From positions 1-64,000 of the forward strand of contig DASUBV010000036.1 in the NCBI GenBank assembly GCA_035763085.1: DNA of 64,000 bases, written 5' to 3'. This document shows positions 40,701 through 49,199 of this stretch, piece after piece; the first letter of the stretch is position 1, and each line of letters opens with the position of its first letter. The stretch comes from DASUBV01 sp035763085 (lineage in GTDB: Bacteria > Actinomycetota > Actinomycetes > Streptosporangiales > Streptosporangiaceae). Under the pieces are notes generated by a model. That model made no database searches and was not told where the DNA came from. It was given only the letters and a program-made list of their open reading frames with translations. The position numbers and the translations under genes were made by a program.

Positions 40701-41543
40701 ATGGGCCAGCTCTTCCTGTGGTCTTCGGCGCGCGGGACATGGATGGCATGCCCGCCCGACGAGGTCACCTGGCTAGACCGCAGCCTGCTCAGCGGCAACA
40801 AGGACCTCACCCTGCACCGGGCGCCGCGGTGCGCGGGGCTGCGCTACGTGCAGCACCGGTGGGAGCTGTTCAGCCGGGACACCACCTACCGGGTGTACCT
40901 GGCGCCGGCCGCGGACGGCGGCAAGGTCACCGCCGCGGCCGTGCAGCGCGCGGCCCGGCACGTCCTGCCGGTCGCGCCGGCCCGGTACGAGGCCCTGCCG
41001 ATCACCCTGGAAGAGGGATCCTGGCTGCTCAGCGTGGGCCCCTGGGTGCTGGGGCTGCGGCTGGAGCCGTCCCGGCGGGCGGCCAGGCCGTCGGCCACGA
41101 CAGGCGAGAAGCAGCCTCCGACCCAGGACGTGAGCGCCGGGGCGGCTTCGGCGGGCCGGCGGGTCACGCCGCCGCGGCCAGACGCCGTAGACCGCGTCCG
41201 CGGCTACTTCGAGCGCAGCGCCACCGCCCGGCTGGCGATGGCCTACTACTACCAGGAGTACATCCTGGGCCATGCGGCCCCGCAGGTGGTGCCGATGACG
41301 GACGTGGTCATCGGCCTCGACCTCAGCGGCGAGGGTGCCGTGTCGGACTTCAAGAAGCTGCTGCAGGGGATGATCTGGAAGGAGCGCGGCCACGCCCGCG
41401 ACCTGGCCGACTTCCTGCTCTCCCATGCACTGCTGACCCCGGCCGACCTGGAGGAGGCACGGCGCGCTGTCGCCGACAACGAGCGTCGCGGCATCAGCGA
41501 CCAGGCCCGCCAGCGCCTGCAGTACCGGCCCCGGGGAACCTAG
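40701..41543 (+). CDS. Conserved hypothetical protein, two-part
   Basis: 280 aa, not assigned. Residues about 1-130 form a compact alpha/beta domain rich in Trp and Arg (MGQLFLWSSARGTWMACPPD; YVQHRWELFSRDTTYRVYL). A Ser/Ala/Pro linker (about 130-160) leads to an all-helical C-terminal part (YFERSATARLAMAYYYQEYILGH; DFKKLLQGMIWKERGHARDLADFLLSHALLTPADLEEARRAV). No signal peptide or membrane helix, so cytoplasmic. A GAGAGG ribosome site is close to ATG 40701. It follows the FHA gene, but a terminator lies between, so an operon is unlikely. Confidence 0.7.
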   Translation: MGQLFLWSSARGTWMACPPDEVTWLDRSLLSGNKDLTLHRAPRCAGLRYVQHRWELFSRDTTYRVYLAPAADGGKVTAAAVQRAARHVLPVAPARYEALPITLEEGSWLLSVGPWVLGLRLEPSRRAARPSATTGEKQPPTQDVSAGAASAGRRVTPPRPDAVDRVRGYFERSATARLAMAYYYQEYILGHAAPQVVPMTDVVIGLDLSGEGAVSDFKKLLQGMIWKERGHARDLADFLLSHALLTPADLEEARRAVADNERRGISDQARQRLQYRPRGT

Positions 41544-41703
41544 CGTCGTGCCTGCGGGGCGCCGCCCTGGTACGGTGACGCGCTGGCGGTCCGGTCCGGC
41601 GCATGCTGGCCTGGTCCTGGCGGTCGAAGAGCGCCGGGACCACGACGGCCAGGGCCGGCAGACCAGGCAGATGATGCGGATGGATGTGCGCCCGAGGAGG
41701 ATC

Positions 41704-42471
41704 GTGAGCCTGGCGTCCGGCAGTAGCTGGTTCCGCGCCGTCGACGCCGGCGGCCGGATCACCCGTATCGATGAGCCCGGCGTACATCCCCTGCTGCAGG
41801 CCAACATCTGGCATGTCCGCGGCCGTGACCGCGACCTGGTGGTGGACTCCGGACTCGGGGTGGCGTCGCTGCGGGCGCACCTCCCGGCCCTGTTCGAGCG
41901 GGACCCGGTGCTGGTCATCACCCATGCGCACCTGGATCACCTGGGCGGCGGGCACGAGTTCGCCGACCGCCTCGGGCACGCCGCCGAGCCGCTGGCCGGG
42001 CCGCCGCCCGGCAGCCTGCACCTGGAGCCGCTGGCGGCCGAGCTCGGCCTGGACCTGGCGCTCGTCGGCGGGCAGCGGCCCGACCTGCTGCTGTCGGAGC
42101 TGCCGCCGGGCTACGACCCGGAGGGCTACCGGCTGCGGGCCGCCGCCCCGACCCGCCAGGTCGGCGAGGGTGACCTGGTCGACCTCGGCGACCGGGCGTT
42201 CCGCGTGCTGCACCTGCCCGGTCACACGCCCGGCAGCATCGCCCTGCTGGATGAGGCGGACGGTGTGCTGTTCTCCGGCGATGTCGTGTATGACGACGTG
42301 CTGCTCGATGGGCTGACCGGGTCGAGCATCGCGGACTACCGGGTCACCATGGCCCGGCTGGCCGGCCTGGAGGTGCAGGTGGTGCACCCCGGGCACGGCG
42401 AGAGCTTCGGCGCCGCCGGCCTGCGCCGCATCGCCGCCGACTACCTGGCCAGTCGCGGGCCGGCTGGGTAG
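41704..42471 (+). CDS. Metallo-beta-lactamase-fold hydrolase
   Basis: 255 aa, MBL fold. The metal motif is THAHLDHLGGGHEF (H-x-H-x-D-H), the third-site His is in VLHLPGHTPGSIALLD, the Asp bridge in LFSGDVVYDDVL, and the last His in VVHPGHGESFG. Substrate unknown; related proteins include glyoxalase II-like and lactone-cleaving enzymes. GTG at 41704 lies three bases after AGGAGG; upstream in-frame ATGs at 41671 and 41680 have weaker sites. Convergent with the VOC gene (6-bp gap). Confidence 0.85.
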   Translation: MSLASGSSWFRAVDAGGRITRIDEPGVHPLLQANIWHVRGRDRDLVVDSGLGVASLRAHLPALFERDPVLVITHAHLDHLGGGHEFADRLGHAAEPLAGPPPGSLHLEPLAAELGLDLALVGGQRPDLLLSELPPGYDPEGYRLRAAAPTRQVGEGDLVDLGDRAFRVLHLPGHTPGSIALLDEADGVLFSGDVVYDDVLLDGLTGSSIADYRVTMARLAGLEVQVVHPGHGESFGAAGLRRIAADYLASRGPAG

Positions 42472-42477
42472 CCGCGG

Positions 42478-42984
42478 TCAGCTGGCGGCCGTCCCGGCAC
42501 CCGGCCGCTGGATGAGCTCGATCAGCGCCCCGTCGGGATCGCGCAGGTAGACGACCGTCGCGCCGTCCCAGGCGAGGGCGCCGGTGATGGTGACGGGCTG
42601 GCCCGCGGGCTCGTGCCCGGCCGCCGCGAGGCGCTGCAGCAGCCCGGTGAGATCGGGAACGCGCAGGGCCACATGCGGGCAGCCCGGGCCGTTCGGCTGC
42701 TGGATCACTGGCGCGGTAGCCGCCTGCACGTACTCCAGCAACTCGATGATCCGGCCATCACCGGCGTCCAGGTCCGCGGCCCGGATACGGGCCCCGCTGA
42801 TGCCGGTGACCTCGCCGATGTCCTCGCCCTCCGGGCCGCTGACCTCGATGACTCGCAGGCCCAGCAGGTCGCGGTAGAACGCCAGCGAGCGGTCCAGGCT
42901 GGCGACGGTGATGCCGCCATGGTCGATCCCGGTCACCCACTGCTGGCCGGACCCGGCCCGGTCCGCGCCCGCGCACTGATCCAT
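42478..42984 (-). CDS. VOC/glyoxalase-family protein
   Basis: 168 aa with one VOC fold: WVTGIDHGGITVASLDRSLAFYRDLLGLRVIE, then HVALRVPDLTGLLQRLAAAG and VYLRDPDGALIELIQ. His, Glu and the second-half His/Glu metal positions look intact. The family covers lyases, dioxygenases and epimerases (methylmalonyl-CoA epimerase-like), so the reaction is unknown. ATG 42984 is ten bases after AGGAGG; ATG 42993 is only one base after it and less likely. Divergent from the TetR operon across a shared operator, which suggests joint control. Confidence 0.85.
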   Translation of the reverse strand: MDQCAGADRAGSGQQWVTGIDHGGITVASLDRSLAFYRDLLGLRVIEVSGPEGEDIGEVTGISGARIRAADLDAGDGRIIELLEYVQAATAPVIQQPNGPGCPHVALRVPDLTGLLQRLAAAGHEPAGQPVTITGALAWDGATVVYLRDPDGALIELIQRPGAGTAAS

Positions 42985-43109
42985 ACCGCGCATACCTCCT
43001 GTCCGGCTGGCCGCAACTCCGTCGGCGGCCGCAGCTGTCCGGCGGGCGCCACCTGGCCGCCTCGTCACAACATTCTCGCTGGCCCTATTGACCCCGTCAA
43101 GAACTGATA

Positions 43110-43136
43110 TGTACGTTTGTACAGTGCAAACGTACA
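43110..43136. promoter_or_regulatory. TetR-type operator between the VOC gene and the catabolic operon
   Basis: TGTACGTTTG and CAAACGTACA are perfect 10-bp arms with a 7-base spacer. It lies 7 bp upstream of the TetR start and 126 bp from the VOC start, in an AT-rich island with a TTGACC at 43088-43093. Size and position are those of a TetR autoregulatory site. A further TGTACA occurs at the TetR start. Confidence 0.72.
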
Positions 43137-43142
43137 CAACAG

Positions 43143-43841
43143 ATGTACATGAGTAGCGCGACGGCACCGGCTGGACCTGGGCAAACTCCAGCTGCCTCCG
43201 ACGAGCTAGCATCACCGGCCCGGCAGCCTGGCATGGGACGGCGGAAGAAGTCGGCCCGGCCGCGGCCGCGCCGCGAGCACCTGCTCGAGGTCACCATCGA
43301 GCTGGTCGCGCGCGAGGGAATAGACGCCGTCACCCACCGGCGGGTCGCCGAGCTCGCCAGGGTTCCGCTCGGATCCACGACCTACTACTTCGCCTCGCGC
43401 GACGAGATGCTCGTCGAGGCGCTGAAGACCTTCGGCCGCCAGGAGATCGCCGCGCTTCAGGCGCGGCTGGCCGAGCTGCCCGGCCGGCGGCCGTCGCGCC
43501 GCCGGTATATCGACGGCCTGGTCGACTTCCTGGCCCCGCAGCTCGGCGACGACCACTGGCGGACGGTAGCCCAGTACACGCTGCTGTGCGAGGCTGCTCG
43601 CCGGCCCGAGCTGGAAGCGGTCGCCCGCGAGTGGAACCAGGCGTGGTGGGCAATGCTCGAGGAGCTCTTCCGGGCGCTCCGGGCACCCGACCCGGTGCTG
43701 GAAGCGCGGATGCTGCTGGCCATGCTCGACGGATTCCTGGTCGAGCAGCTGGCGGCTCCGGATCCTGATTTCCTGTCCGCGGTCTTGCGCCCGGCTCTGC
43801 GCCGGGTGTTCAGCCGGGCGCTGAGCGGGGCCGGTTCCTGA
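43143..43841 (+). CDS. TetR-family regulator heading the transport/catabolic operon
   Basis: 232 aa. The N-terminal DNA-binding domain (about 42-90) reads RREHLLEVTIELVAREGIDAVTHRRVAELARVPLGSTTYYFASRDEMLVEAL, a clear TetR HTH. The ligand domain is C-terminal (about 100-225). The first 30 residues are disordered. ATG 43143 or 43149 is possible; neither has a ribosome site. Two bases separate its stop from the ABC ATPase start, so the regulator is part of the operon it probably represses. The inducer is presumably the imported compound. Confidence 0.88.
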   Translation: MYMSSATAPAGPGQTPAASDELASPARQPGMGRRKKSARPRPRREHLLEVTIELVAREGIDAVTHRRVAELARVPLGSTTYYFASRDEMLVEALKTFGRQEIAALQARLAELPGRRPSRRRYIDGLVDFLAPQLGDDHWRTVAQYTLLCEAARRPELEAVAREWNQAWWAMLEELFRALRAPDPVLEARMLLAMLDGFLVEQLAAPDPDFLSAVLRPALRRVFSRALSGAGS

Positions 43842-43842
43842 C

Positions 43843-45789
43843 ATGCCAGGGCTGCGGACGATCGAGACTCAGTCCGGGCGCGAGCCCGCGGCCGCCAGCC
43901 CGGCGTTCCAGGCCAGCGGCCTGGCAGTCAGCTTCCCCGGTGGCGTGCGCGCCCTGCGCGGCGTCGACCTGACGGTGCCGCCCGGCGAGATCGTGGGCGT
44001 GGTCGGTGAGTCCGGGTCGGGCAAGAGCGTGCTCGGGCTCGCCGCCCTCGGCCTGCTGCCAGCCGATGCGATGGTCAGCGGGCGGGCCTGCCTGGCCGGA
44101 GCCGACATGGTGGCGTCCTCGCAGCAGCAGCGCCGCCAGGCGCGGCGCCGGCATGCCGGGGCGGTGTTCCAGGACCCGATGACCTCCCTGAACCCGACCA
44201 AGCGCATCGGCGCCCAGCTGCTGGAGGTGTGCGCGTCTCGCGAGCATGCCGTGGAGCTGCTGGCCGAGGTCAACGTTCCCGAGCCCGCGCGCCGGCTCAG
44301 CCAGTTCCCGCACGAGCTGTCGGGCGGGCTGCGCCAGCGCGTGATGATCGCCATGGCGGTGGCGCGCCGGCCGACCCTGGTAGTCGCTGACGAGCCGACC
44401 ACGGCGCTGGATGTCGTGGTCCAGGCTGAGATAGCCGGCCTGTTCCGGCGGCTGCGCGATGATCTGCGCGTCGCGTTCTTGTTCATCACCCACGACCTGG
44501 CTCTCGCGGGCCAGATCTGCGACCGGGTCGTCGTGATGTACGGAGGCCGCGTCGCTGAGGCCGGGTCGACCCCGGACATTCTCGGCCGGCCCCGGCACCC
44601 GTACTCGGCGGCGCTGCTGCAGACCCGGCTGACCCTGGACGTGGACACCGCCACGCCACTGCCGACCTTGCCCGGTGAGCCGCCGGACCCGCGCCGGCTG
44701 GCTGAAGAGTGCCCGTTCGTGCCGCGCTGCCGGTTCGCCGACGAGGAGTGCCGCGACGGGCTCCCCGACCTGGCGCCAGCGGCGGAGCACGCTCACCAGG
44801 TCGCCTGCCGCCGGGCGGATCAGATCGACGTCGCCGCAGCGACGGCCGCGCCGCATGACCATCGATCAGGCTCGCGGCCCGCCGCGCCGCCGATGGCGGT
44901 CGGCGCCCAGCCGGCCGCGGGCCATGTCCTGGCCGGCGTCGCCGGCCAGCACGGTGCACGCCGCCGGACCCGGCCCTGGCCCCGGCCGATGCGGGCCAGC
45001 TCGTCAGCCGCTGCGGCCTGCGCTCGCGGTGCTGCAGGTGGCGAGCCCGGCGCGGTTCTGACCGTGCAGAACCTGGCCAAGGCATTCGGAGGCCACCAGG
45101 CGGTTCGCGGAGTCTCCTTCAGCATCGCGCCGGGCCGGGCCCTGGCGCTGGTCGGCGAGAGCGGCTGCGGGAAGACCACGACCCTGCGCATCGTCGTCGG
45201 CCTCGAGCGCCAGGATCAGGGCCAGGCCGTCGTGGCGCCCGGGCCGCGCCCGCAGATGATCTTCCAGGACGTGGGCGCCTCCCTGACTCCCTGGATGAGC
45301 GTCGGACAGCTCCTCCAGGAGCGGCTGCGAGCCGAGGGTGTCCCGCGCGACCAGTGGGCCTCGCGCATCGACGCCGTGCTTGCACTCACCGGGCTGCTGC
45401 CCGGCACACGGGAGCGGCGGCCCGGTCGGCTGTCCGGAGGCCAGCGCCAGCGGGTCGCGCTGGCCCGGGCGGTCGTCGTGACCCCGCCGCTGCTGGTCTG
45501 CGACGAGCCAACGTCGGCGCTGGACGTCTCGCTGGCCTCCACTGCGCTCAACCTGCTCAACGGCCTGCGCCGGGAGCTCGGGATGGCCGTCCTCATCGTG
45601 ACCCATGACCTGGCCGTGGCGCGGGCGACGGCCGAGGACATTGCCGTGATGCAGGACGGCGAGATCGTCGAGCACGGCGCGATCAGCCAGGTTCTCACCT
45701 CGCCGGCGACGGCCTATACCCGGCGACTGCTAGCAGCGGTGCCGGCCGTGACAGACACGCCGAGTGGAGGCTGCGATGGCGTTCGCTGA
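43843..45789 (+). CDS. Fused peptide/nickel-type ABC ATPase (DppD-DppF in one chain)
   Basis: Energy subunit of an oligopeptide/nickel-family importer, 648 aa, with two complete ATPase domains. Domain 1 (about 20-330): Walker A GESGSGKS, signature LSGGLRQRV, Walker B VVADEPT, and the family's C-terminal Cys-rich cap CPFVPRCRFADEEC. A disordered linker of about 70 residues follows. Domain 2 (about 405-640): Walker A GESGCGKT, signature LSGGQRQRV, Walker B LVCDEPT. The usual C-terminal cap is missing from domain 2. ATG at 43843 is tightly coupled to TetR; the end overlaps the next gene by 14 bp. Confidence 0.92.
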   Translation: MPGLRTIETQSGREPAAASPAFQASGLAVSFPGGVRALRGVDLTVPPGEIVGVVGESGSGKSVLGLAALGLLPADAMVSGRACLAGADMVASSQQQRRQARRRHAGAVFQDPMTSLNPTKRIGAQLLEVCASREHAVELLAEVNVPEPARRLSQFPHELSGGLRQRVMIAMAVARRPTLVVADEPTTALDVVVQAEIAGLFRRLRDDLRVAFLFITHDLALAGQICDRVVVMYGGRVAEAGSTPDILGRPRHPYSAALLQTRLTLDVDTATPLPTLPGEPPDPRRLAEECPFVPRCRFADEECRDGLPDLAPAAEHAHQVACRRADQIDVAAATAAPHDHRSGSRPAAPPMAVGAQPAAGHVLAGVAGQHGARRRTRPWPRPMRASSSAAAACARGAAGGEPGAVLTVQNLAKAFGGHQAVRGVSFSIAPGRALALVGESGCGKTTTLRIVVGLERQDQGQAVVAPGPRPQMIFQDVGASLTPWMSVGQLLQERLRAEGVPRDQWASRIDAVLALTGLLPGTRERRPGRLSGGQRQRVALARAVVVTPPLLVCDEPTSALDVSLASTALNLLNGLRRELGMAVLIVTHDLAVARATAEDIAVMQDGEIVEHGAISQVLTSPATAYTRRLLAAVPAVTDTPSGGCDGVR

Positions 45790-46627
45790 GCCGGCCGGGC
45801 TGCTGCGGCCGGGACGATTCCTGCGGCTGAGCCGGCTGTCCGTCATCGACCGGGTCGGCCTGGCCGGGGTGGCCGCGCTGATCCTGGTCGCCCTGGCCGT
45901 GCCGTGGATCGCGCCGCACAGCCCGACCGCGCAGGTGGGCGCCCCGTTCCTTGGTCCTGGCCACGGCGGGCTCCTCGGCACCGACGACCTGGGCCGCGAC
46001 CTGCTGTCCCGGGTGCTGTACGGCATGCGCACGTCATGGTTTTCCGCCTTGCTGGTCGTGGCAGTCTCCGTCGTGATCGGCGGTGCCATCGGGCTGCTGG
46101 CCGGAGTGCTCGGCGGGCGCACCGACGCGGTCTTGATGCGGCTGACCGACCTGGCCCTGGCGCTGCCCGGGCCGGTGCTGGCCATCGCCGTCATCGTGGC
46201 CATCGGACCTGGCCTGGGGCACGTGCTCATCGCCGTCCTGATCGTCTGGTGGCCCTATTACGCGCGCATCGTGCGGGGCGAGGCACGAGCCCTGGTGGTG
46301 CGCCCGCATGTCGACGCCGCCCGCGTGATCGGGCTGAAGCTGCCGCGCCTGGCCATCCGGCACGTCATGCCCGGCGTGCTGCCACCCGTGCTGGTGGCGG
46401 CCAGCGTTGACCTGGGCGCGCTGGTGCTGACGCTGGCCGGGCTCTCCTTCATCGGCCTCGGAGCCCCGCCGCCCACTGCTGAGCTGGGCGCGATGTCCTC
46501 CGACGGCCTGGTGTACCTGTTCGGGCATCCATTGATCCCGATCGCCCCGGCGGCGGCCGTGGCGGCACTCGCCTTCTTCGCCAACCTCGCCGGTGATGGT
46601 CTCCGCAACCTCCTGGAGGACGTCTGA
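45776..46627 (+). CDS. ABC importer permease, DppC type
   Basis: 283 aa with six transmembrane segments and the DppC/OppC hallmarks: N-terminal PHSPTAQVGAPFLGPGHGGLLGTDDLGRDLLSRVLYGMRTS and the cytoplasmic EAA loop (ARALVVRPHVDAARVIGLKLPRLAIRHVMPG). ATG at 45776 was chosen because GGAGG lies six bases upstream; a GTG 12 bp earlier is weaker. It overlaps the ATPase gene by 14 bp and its stop shares a base with the binding-protein start. Confidence 0.9.
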   Translation: MAFAEPAGLLRPGRFLRLSRLSVIDRVGLAGVAALILVALAVPWIAPHSPTAQVGAPFLGPGHGGLLGTDDLGRDLLSRVLYGMRTSWFSALLVVAVSVVIGGAIGLLAGVLGGRTDAVLMRLTDLALALPGPVLAIAVIVAIGPGLGHVLIAVLIVWWPYYARIVRGEARALVVRPHVDAARVIGLKLPRLAIRHVMPGVLPPVLVAASVDLGALVLTLAGLSFIGLGAPPPTAELGAMSSDGLVYLFGHPLIPIAPAAAVAALAFFANLAGDGLRNLLEDV

Positions 46628-48186
46628 TGTGGTCACGAACCCACCCGCGGATCATCGCGGCGGGCGCTGCCTGCGCGGCGCTCGCCCTGGCCAGCTGTAC
46701 CTCACCGGGAGCCACCTCGGCGGTCAGCCAGCAAGACTCCAGTACCACCCTCAACACCGCGTATTACGGCGACCCCTCGGGCGGCATCGACCCGGACGTC
46801 TTCTACGACGTCGAGGGCGACTCCATGATGCTGGCCATGTACGACACGCTGCTCACCTACCGGCCAGGCACGACGCAGCTCGCCCCGGATCTGGCCACCT
46901 CGTGGCACGAGAGCGCCGATGGGCTGACCTACACCTTCAGCCTGCGCCACGGTGTCCGCTTCCACGACGGGACGCCGTTCAACGCGCGCGCCGTCGAGAT
47001 CAACTTCAAGCGGCGCATGGTGCTGAAGCAGGCCGTGTCCTATATGGTCGCGGGGATCGCCAGCATGCAGACGCCGGCTCCGTACCGGTTCGTGGTCCAC
47101 CTCAAGAAGCGCAACAACGCCTTCCTGGACTACATGGCCTCGATGTACGGACCCAAGATCGTCAGCCCGCAGGCTCTCCGGGAGCATGCGGGAACCGACC
47201 ATGGCCAGAAGTGGCTGTCCGCTCACGAGGACGGCACCGGCGCCTACCGGCTGGCCGTCTACCATCCAGGCAGCCAGTACGTGCTGACCCGCTTCGACGG
47301 CTACTGGGGCAAGCGGCCCTACTTCAAGCGGGTGGTCATCTCGGTGATCCCCGACGTGTCCACCGCTGAGCTGCAGCTGCGCTCGGGCAGCCTGGACTTG
47401 CTGGTGCACGGCATCGCCAACTCCGAGCTGCAGAGCCTGCAGGCTGCCGGACTGCACGTGATCAAGTTCCCGGCCGCCATCCGGCAGGTGGTCGTCCTCA
47501 ACCAGAACAAGGCGCCCTTCAACAGCCAGCAGGTCCGCCAGGCTGCGGCGGCAGCCATCATGTCCGCCAGCCAGAAGGCGGTCCCGGCCGTGTTCGGAAG
47601 CTACGCCACGGTCGCCCGGTCGGCCTACCCGCAGGTCATGTCGTCGGGCGGGGAGCTCGCGCCACTCCCGCAGCTGCCGGCCGCCCGGGTGCCGGCCGGC
47701 ACGAAGATCACCCTGTCGTATACCTCCAGCGAGCCGGACCTGCTGCAGCTCGCGCAGTACTACCAGCAGGCGCTGGACAAGGCCGGCTTCAAGGCCACCC
47801 TCAAGGGTGACACCGTCTCCCAGGAGTTCGGGTACATCTCGAACCCCGGCGCGGCGCCGAACGCGACCATCAGCACCTTCAATCCCGACGCCGCGCACCC
47901 CGACACCTGGGGACGCCCGGTCTGGGGTGCTGGCGGCGGGGTCAATCTCTTTGACTCCAGGGACAGGAAGGTCGACCAGCTACTCGATGCCGGCGCCCGG
48001 GCGCCGACCCCGGCCCTGGAGCGCCAGCGGTATGCGGCCGCGGGTGAGCAGGCCAGCCGCGACGCCTATGTCATGGCAGTGGATGACGCCGACGACAGCG
48101 CGGTCGCCAGCCCGAGCCTCACGGGATTCTCGCACGTACCGACCTACATCTGGATGGTCAGCTTCGCCGCGCTGGCCCGGAGGTAG
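46627..48186 (+). CDS. Extracellular solute-binding lipoprotein, peptide/nickel family (SBP_bac_5)
   Basis: 519 aa, lipidated at Cys24 (ALASC). Family features: TSWHESADGLTYTFSLRHGVRFHDGTPFNARAVEINFKRRM and HEDGTGAYRLAVYHPGSQYVLTRFDGYWGKRPYFKRVVISVIPD. It delivers ligand to the two permeases. The binding-site residues do not reveal the ligand; family members bind peptides, nickel complexes, opines, sugars or guanidino compounds. It sits between the two permease genes, an unusual order. Confidence 0.9.
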   Translation: MWSRTHPRIIAAGAACAALALASCTSPGATSAVSQQDSSTTLNTAYYGDPSGGIDPDVFYDVEGDSMMLAMYDTLLTYRPGTTQLAPDLATSWHESADGLTYTFSLRHGVRFHDGTPFNARAVEINFKRRMVLKQAVSYMVAGIASMQTPAPYRFVVHLKKRNNAFLDYMASMYGPKIVSPQALREHAGTDHGQKWLSAHEDGTGAYRLAVYHPGSQYVLTRFDGYWGKRPYFKRVVISVIPDVSTAELQLRSGSLDLLVHGIANSELQSLQAAGLHVIKFPAAIRQVVVLNQNKAPFNSQQVRQAAAAAIMSASQKAVPAVFGSYATVARSAYPQVMSSGGELAPLPQLPAARVPAGTKITLSYTSSEPDLLQLAQYYQQALDKAGFKATLKGDTVSQEFGYISNPGAAPNATISTFNPDAAHPDTWGRPVWGAGGGVNLFDSRDRKVDQLLDAGARAPTPALERQRYAAAGEQASRDAYVMAVDDADDSAVASPSLTGFSHVPTYIWMVSFAALARR

Positions 48187-48188
48187 CG

Positions 48189-49199
48189 ATGCTGCGATTC
48201 GCGGTGCATCGCGCGCTGGCCATGATCGGCATCCTGTGGGCGCTGCTGACGGTCGTGTTCGTGCTCCGGACGGTCATCCCGTCTAACCCGGCCCGGACCA
48301 TGGCCGGGCCAGGTGCCACCCCGGCCCTGATCGCCCTGGAGCGCGCCCGGCTCGGCCTGGACAAGCCGCTGGCCGTGCAGTACGCGAATTACCTGACCGG
48401 CGCGGTCCGCGGCGACCTCGGGACCTCGGTCTATACCCGCCACCCGGTGTCGCAGGACCTGGCCCATGCGATCCCCGCGTCGGTCGAGCTGCTCGCCGGA
48501 GGGGTCGCGGTCATGATCGTCCTGGGCCTGGCCCTCGGGCTGCTCGGCGGCTCGGCGGTGCGGGGCTCGGGCGCGCTGCGCGTGGTCATGGTCGGCGGAG
48601 CCTCGGTGCCGACGTTCCTGCTCGGGCTGCTGGGATTGCTGCTGCTCTACGGCAAGCTGCACATAGCCCCGCCCGGCGGCGAGGTGTCCGGCACCATGGG
48701 CGCGCCGACCGGGCCAACCGGCATCGTGATCCTGGACGGGCTGCTGGCCGGCCGGCTGGACGTGGTGACGGACGGGTTGTGGCACCTGGTGCTGCCTGCG
48801 TTGGTGCTGGGCCTGGGTCCCGCGCTGATCGTTGGCCGGACGCTGCAGAGCTCGCTGCGGACCGTCAGCGGCCAGGACTACATCCGTACCGCGAGAGCCA
48901 AGGCCCTGTCGCGCCGGGCTGTGCTGCTGCGGCATGCGCTGCGTAACGCGCTCAACGCGCCGCTGAGCCTGACCGGCCTGGAGATCGCCGGCATGCTCGC
49001 GGGCATCGCCGTGGTCGAGGACGTCTTCTCCTGGCCGGGGCTCGGCCTGTACACCGTCCACGCGATCACGACCAGCGACTTCGCCGCTATCGCGGGCGTG
49101 ACCCTGGTCATCGGAGCCGGTTACGTGATCATGAACGCCATCATCGATGTAGCGCAGGTCGCGGCCGACCCGCGGCTGCACCGCCGGGCCCTGGCATGA
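48189..49199 (+). CDS. ABC importer permease, DppB type
   Basis: 336 aa, six transmembrane segments. DppB signatures: LDKPLAVQYANYLTGAVRGDLGTSVYTRHPVSQDLAHAIPASVELL near the N-terminus and RTARAKALSRRAVLLRHALRNALNAPLSLTGLEIAGMLAGIAVVEDVFSWPGLG near the end. ATG 48189 is two bases past the binding-protein stop, and its end overlaps the amidohydrolase by 4 bp. Confidence 0.9.
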   Translation: MLRFAVHRALAMIGILWALLTVVFVLRTVIPSNPARTMAGPGATPALIALERARLGLDKPLAVQYANYLTGAVRGDLGTSVYTRHPVSQDLAHAIPASVELLAGGVAVMIVLGLALGLLGGSAVRGSGALRVVMVGGASVPTFLLGLLGLLLLYGKLHIAPPGGEVSGTMGAPTGPTGIVILDGLLAGRLDVVTDGLWHLVLPALVLGLGPALIVGRTLQSSLRTVSGQDYIRTARAKALSRRAVLLRHALRNALNAPLSLTGLEIAGMLAGIAVVEDVFSWPGLGLYTVHAITTSDFAAIAGVTLVIGAGYVIMNAIIDVAQVAADPRLHRRALA

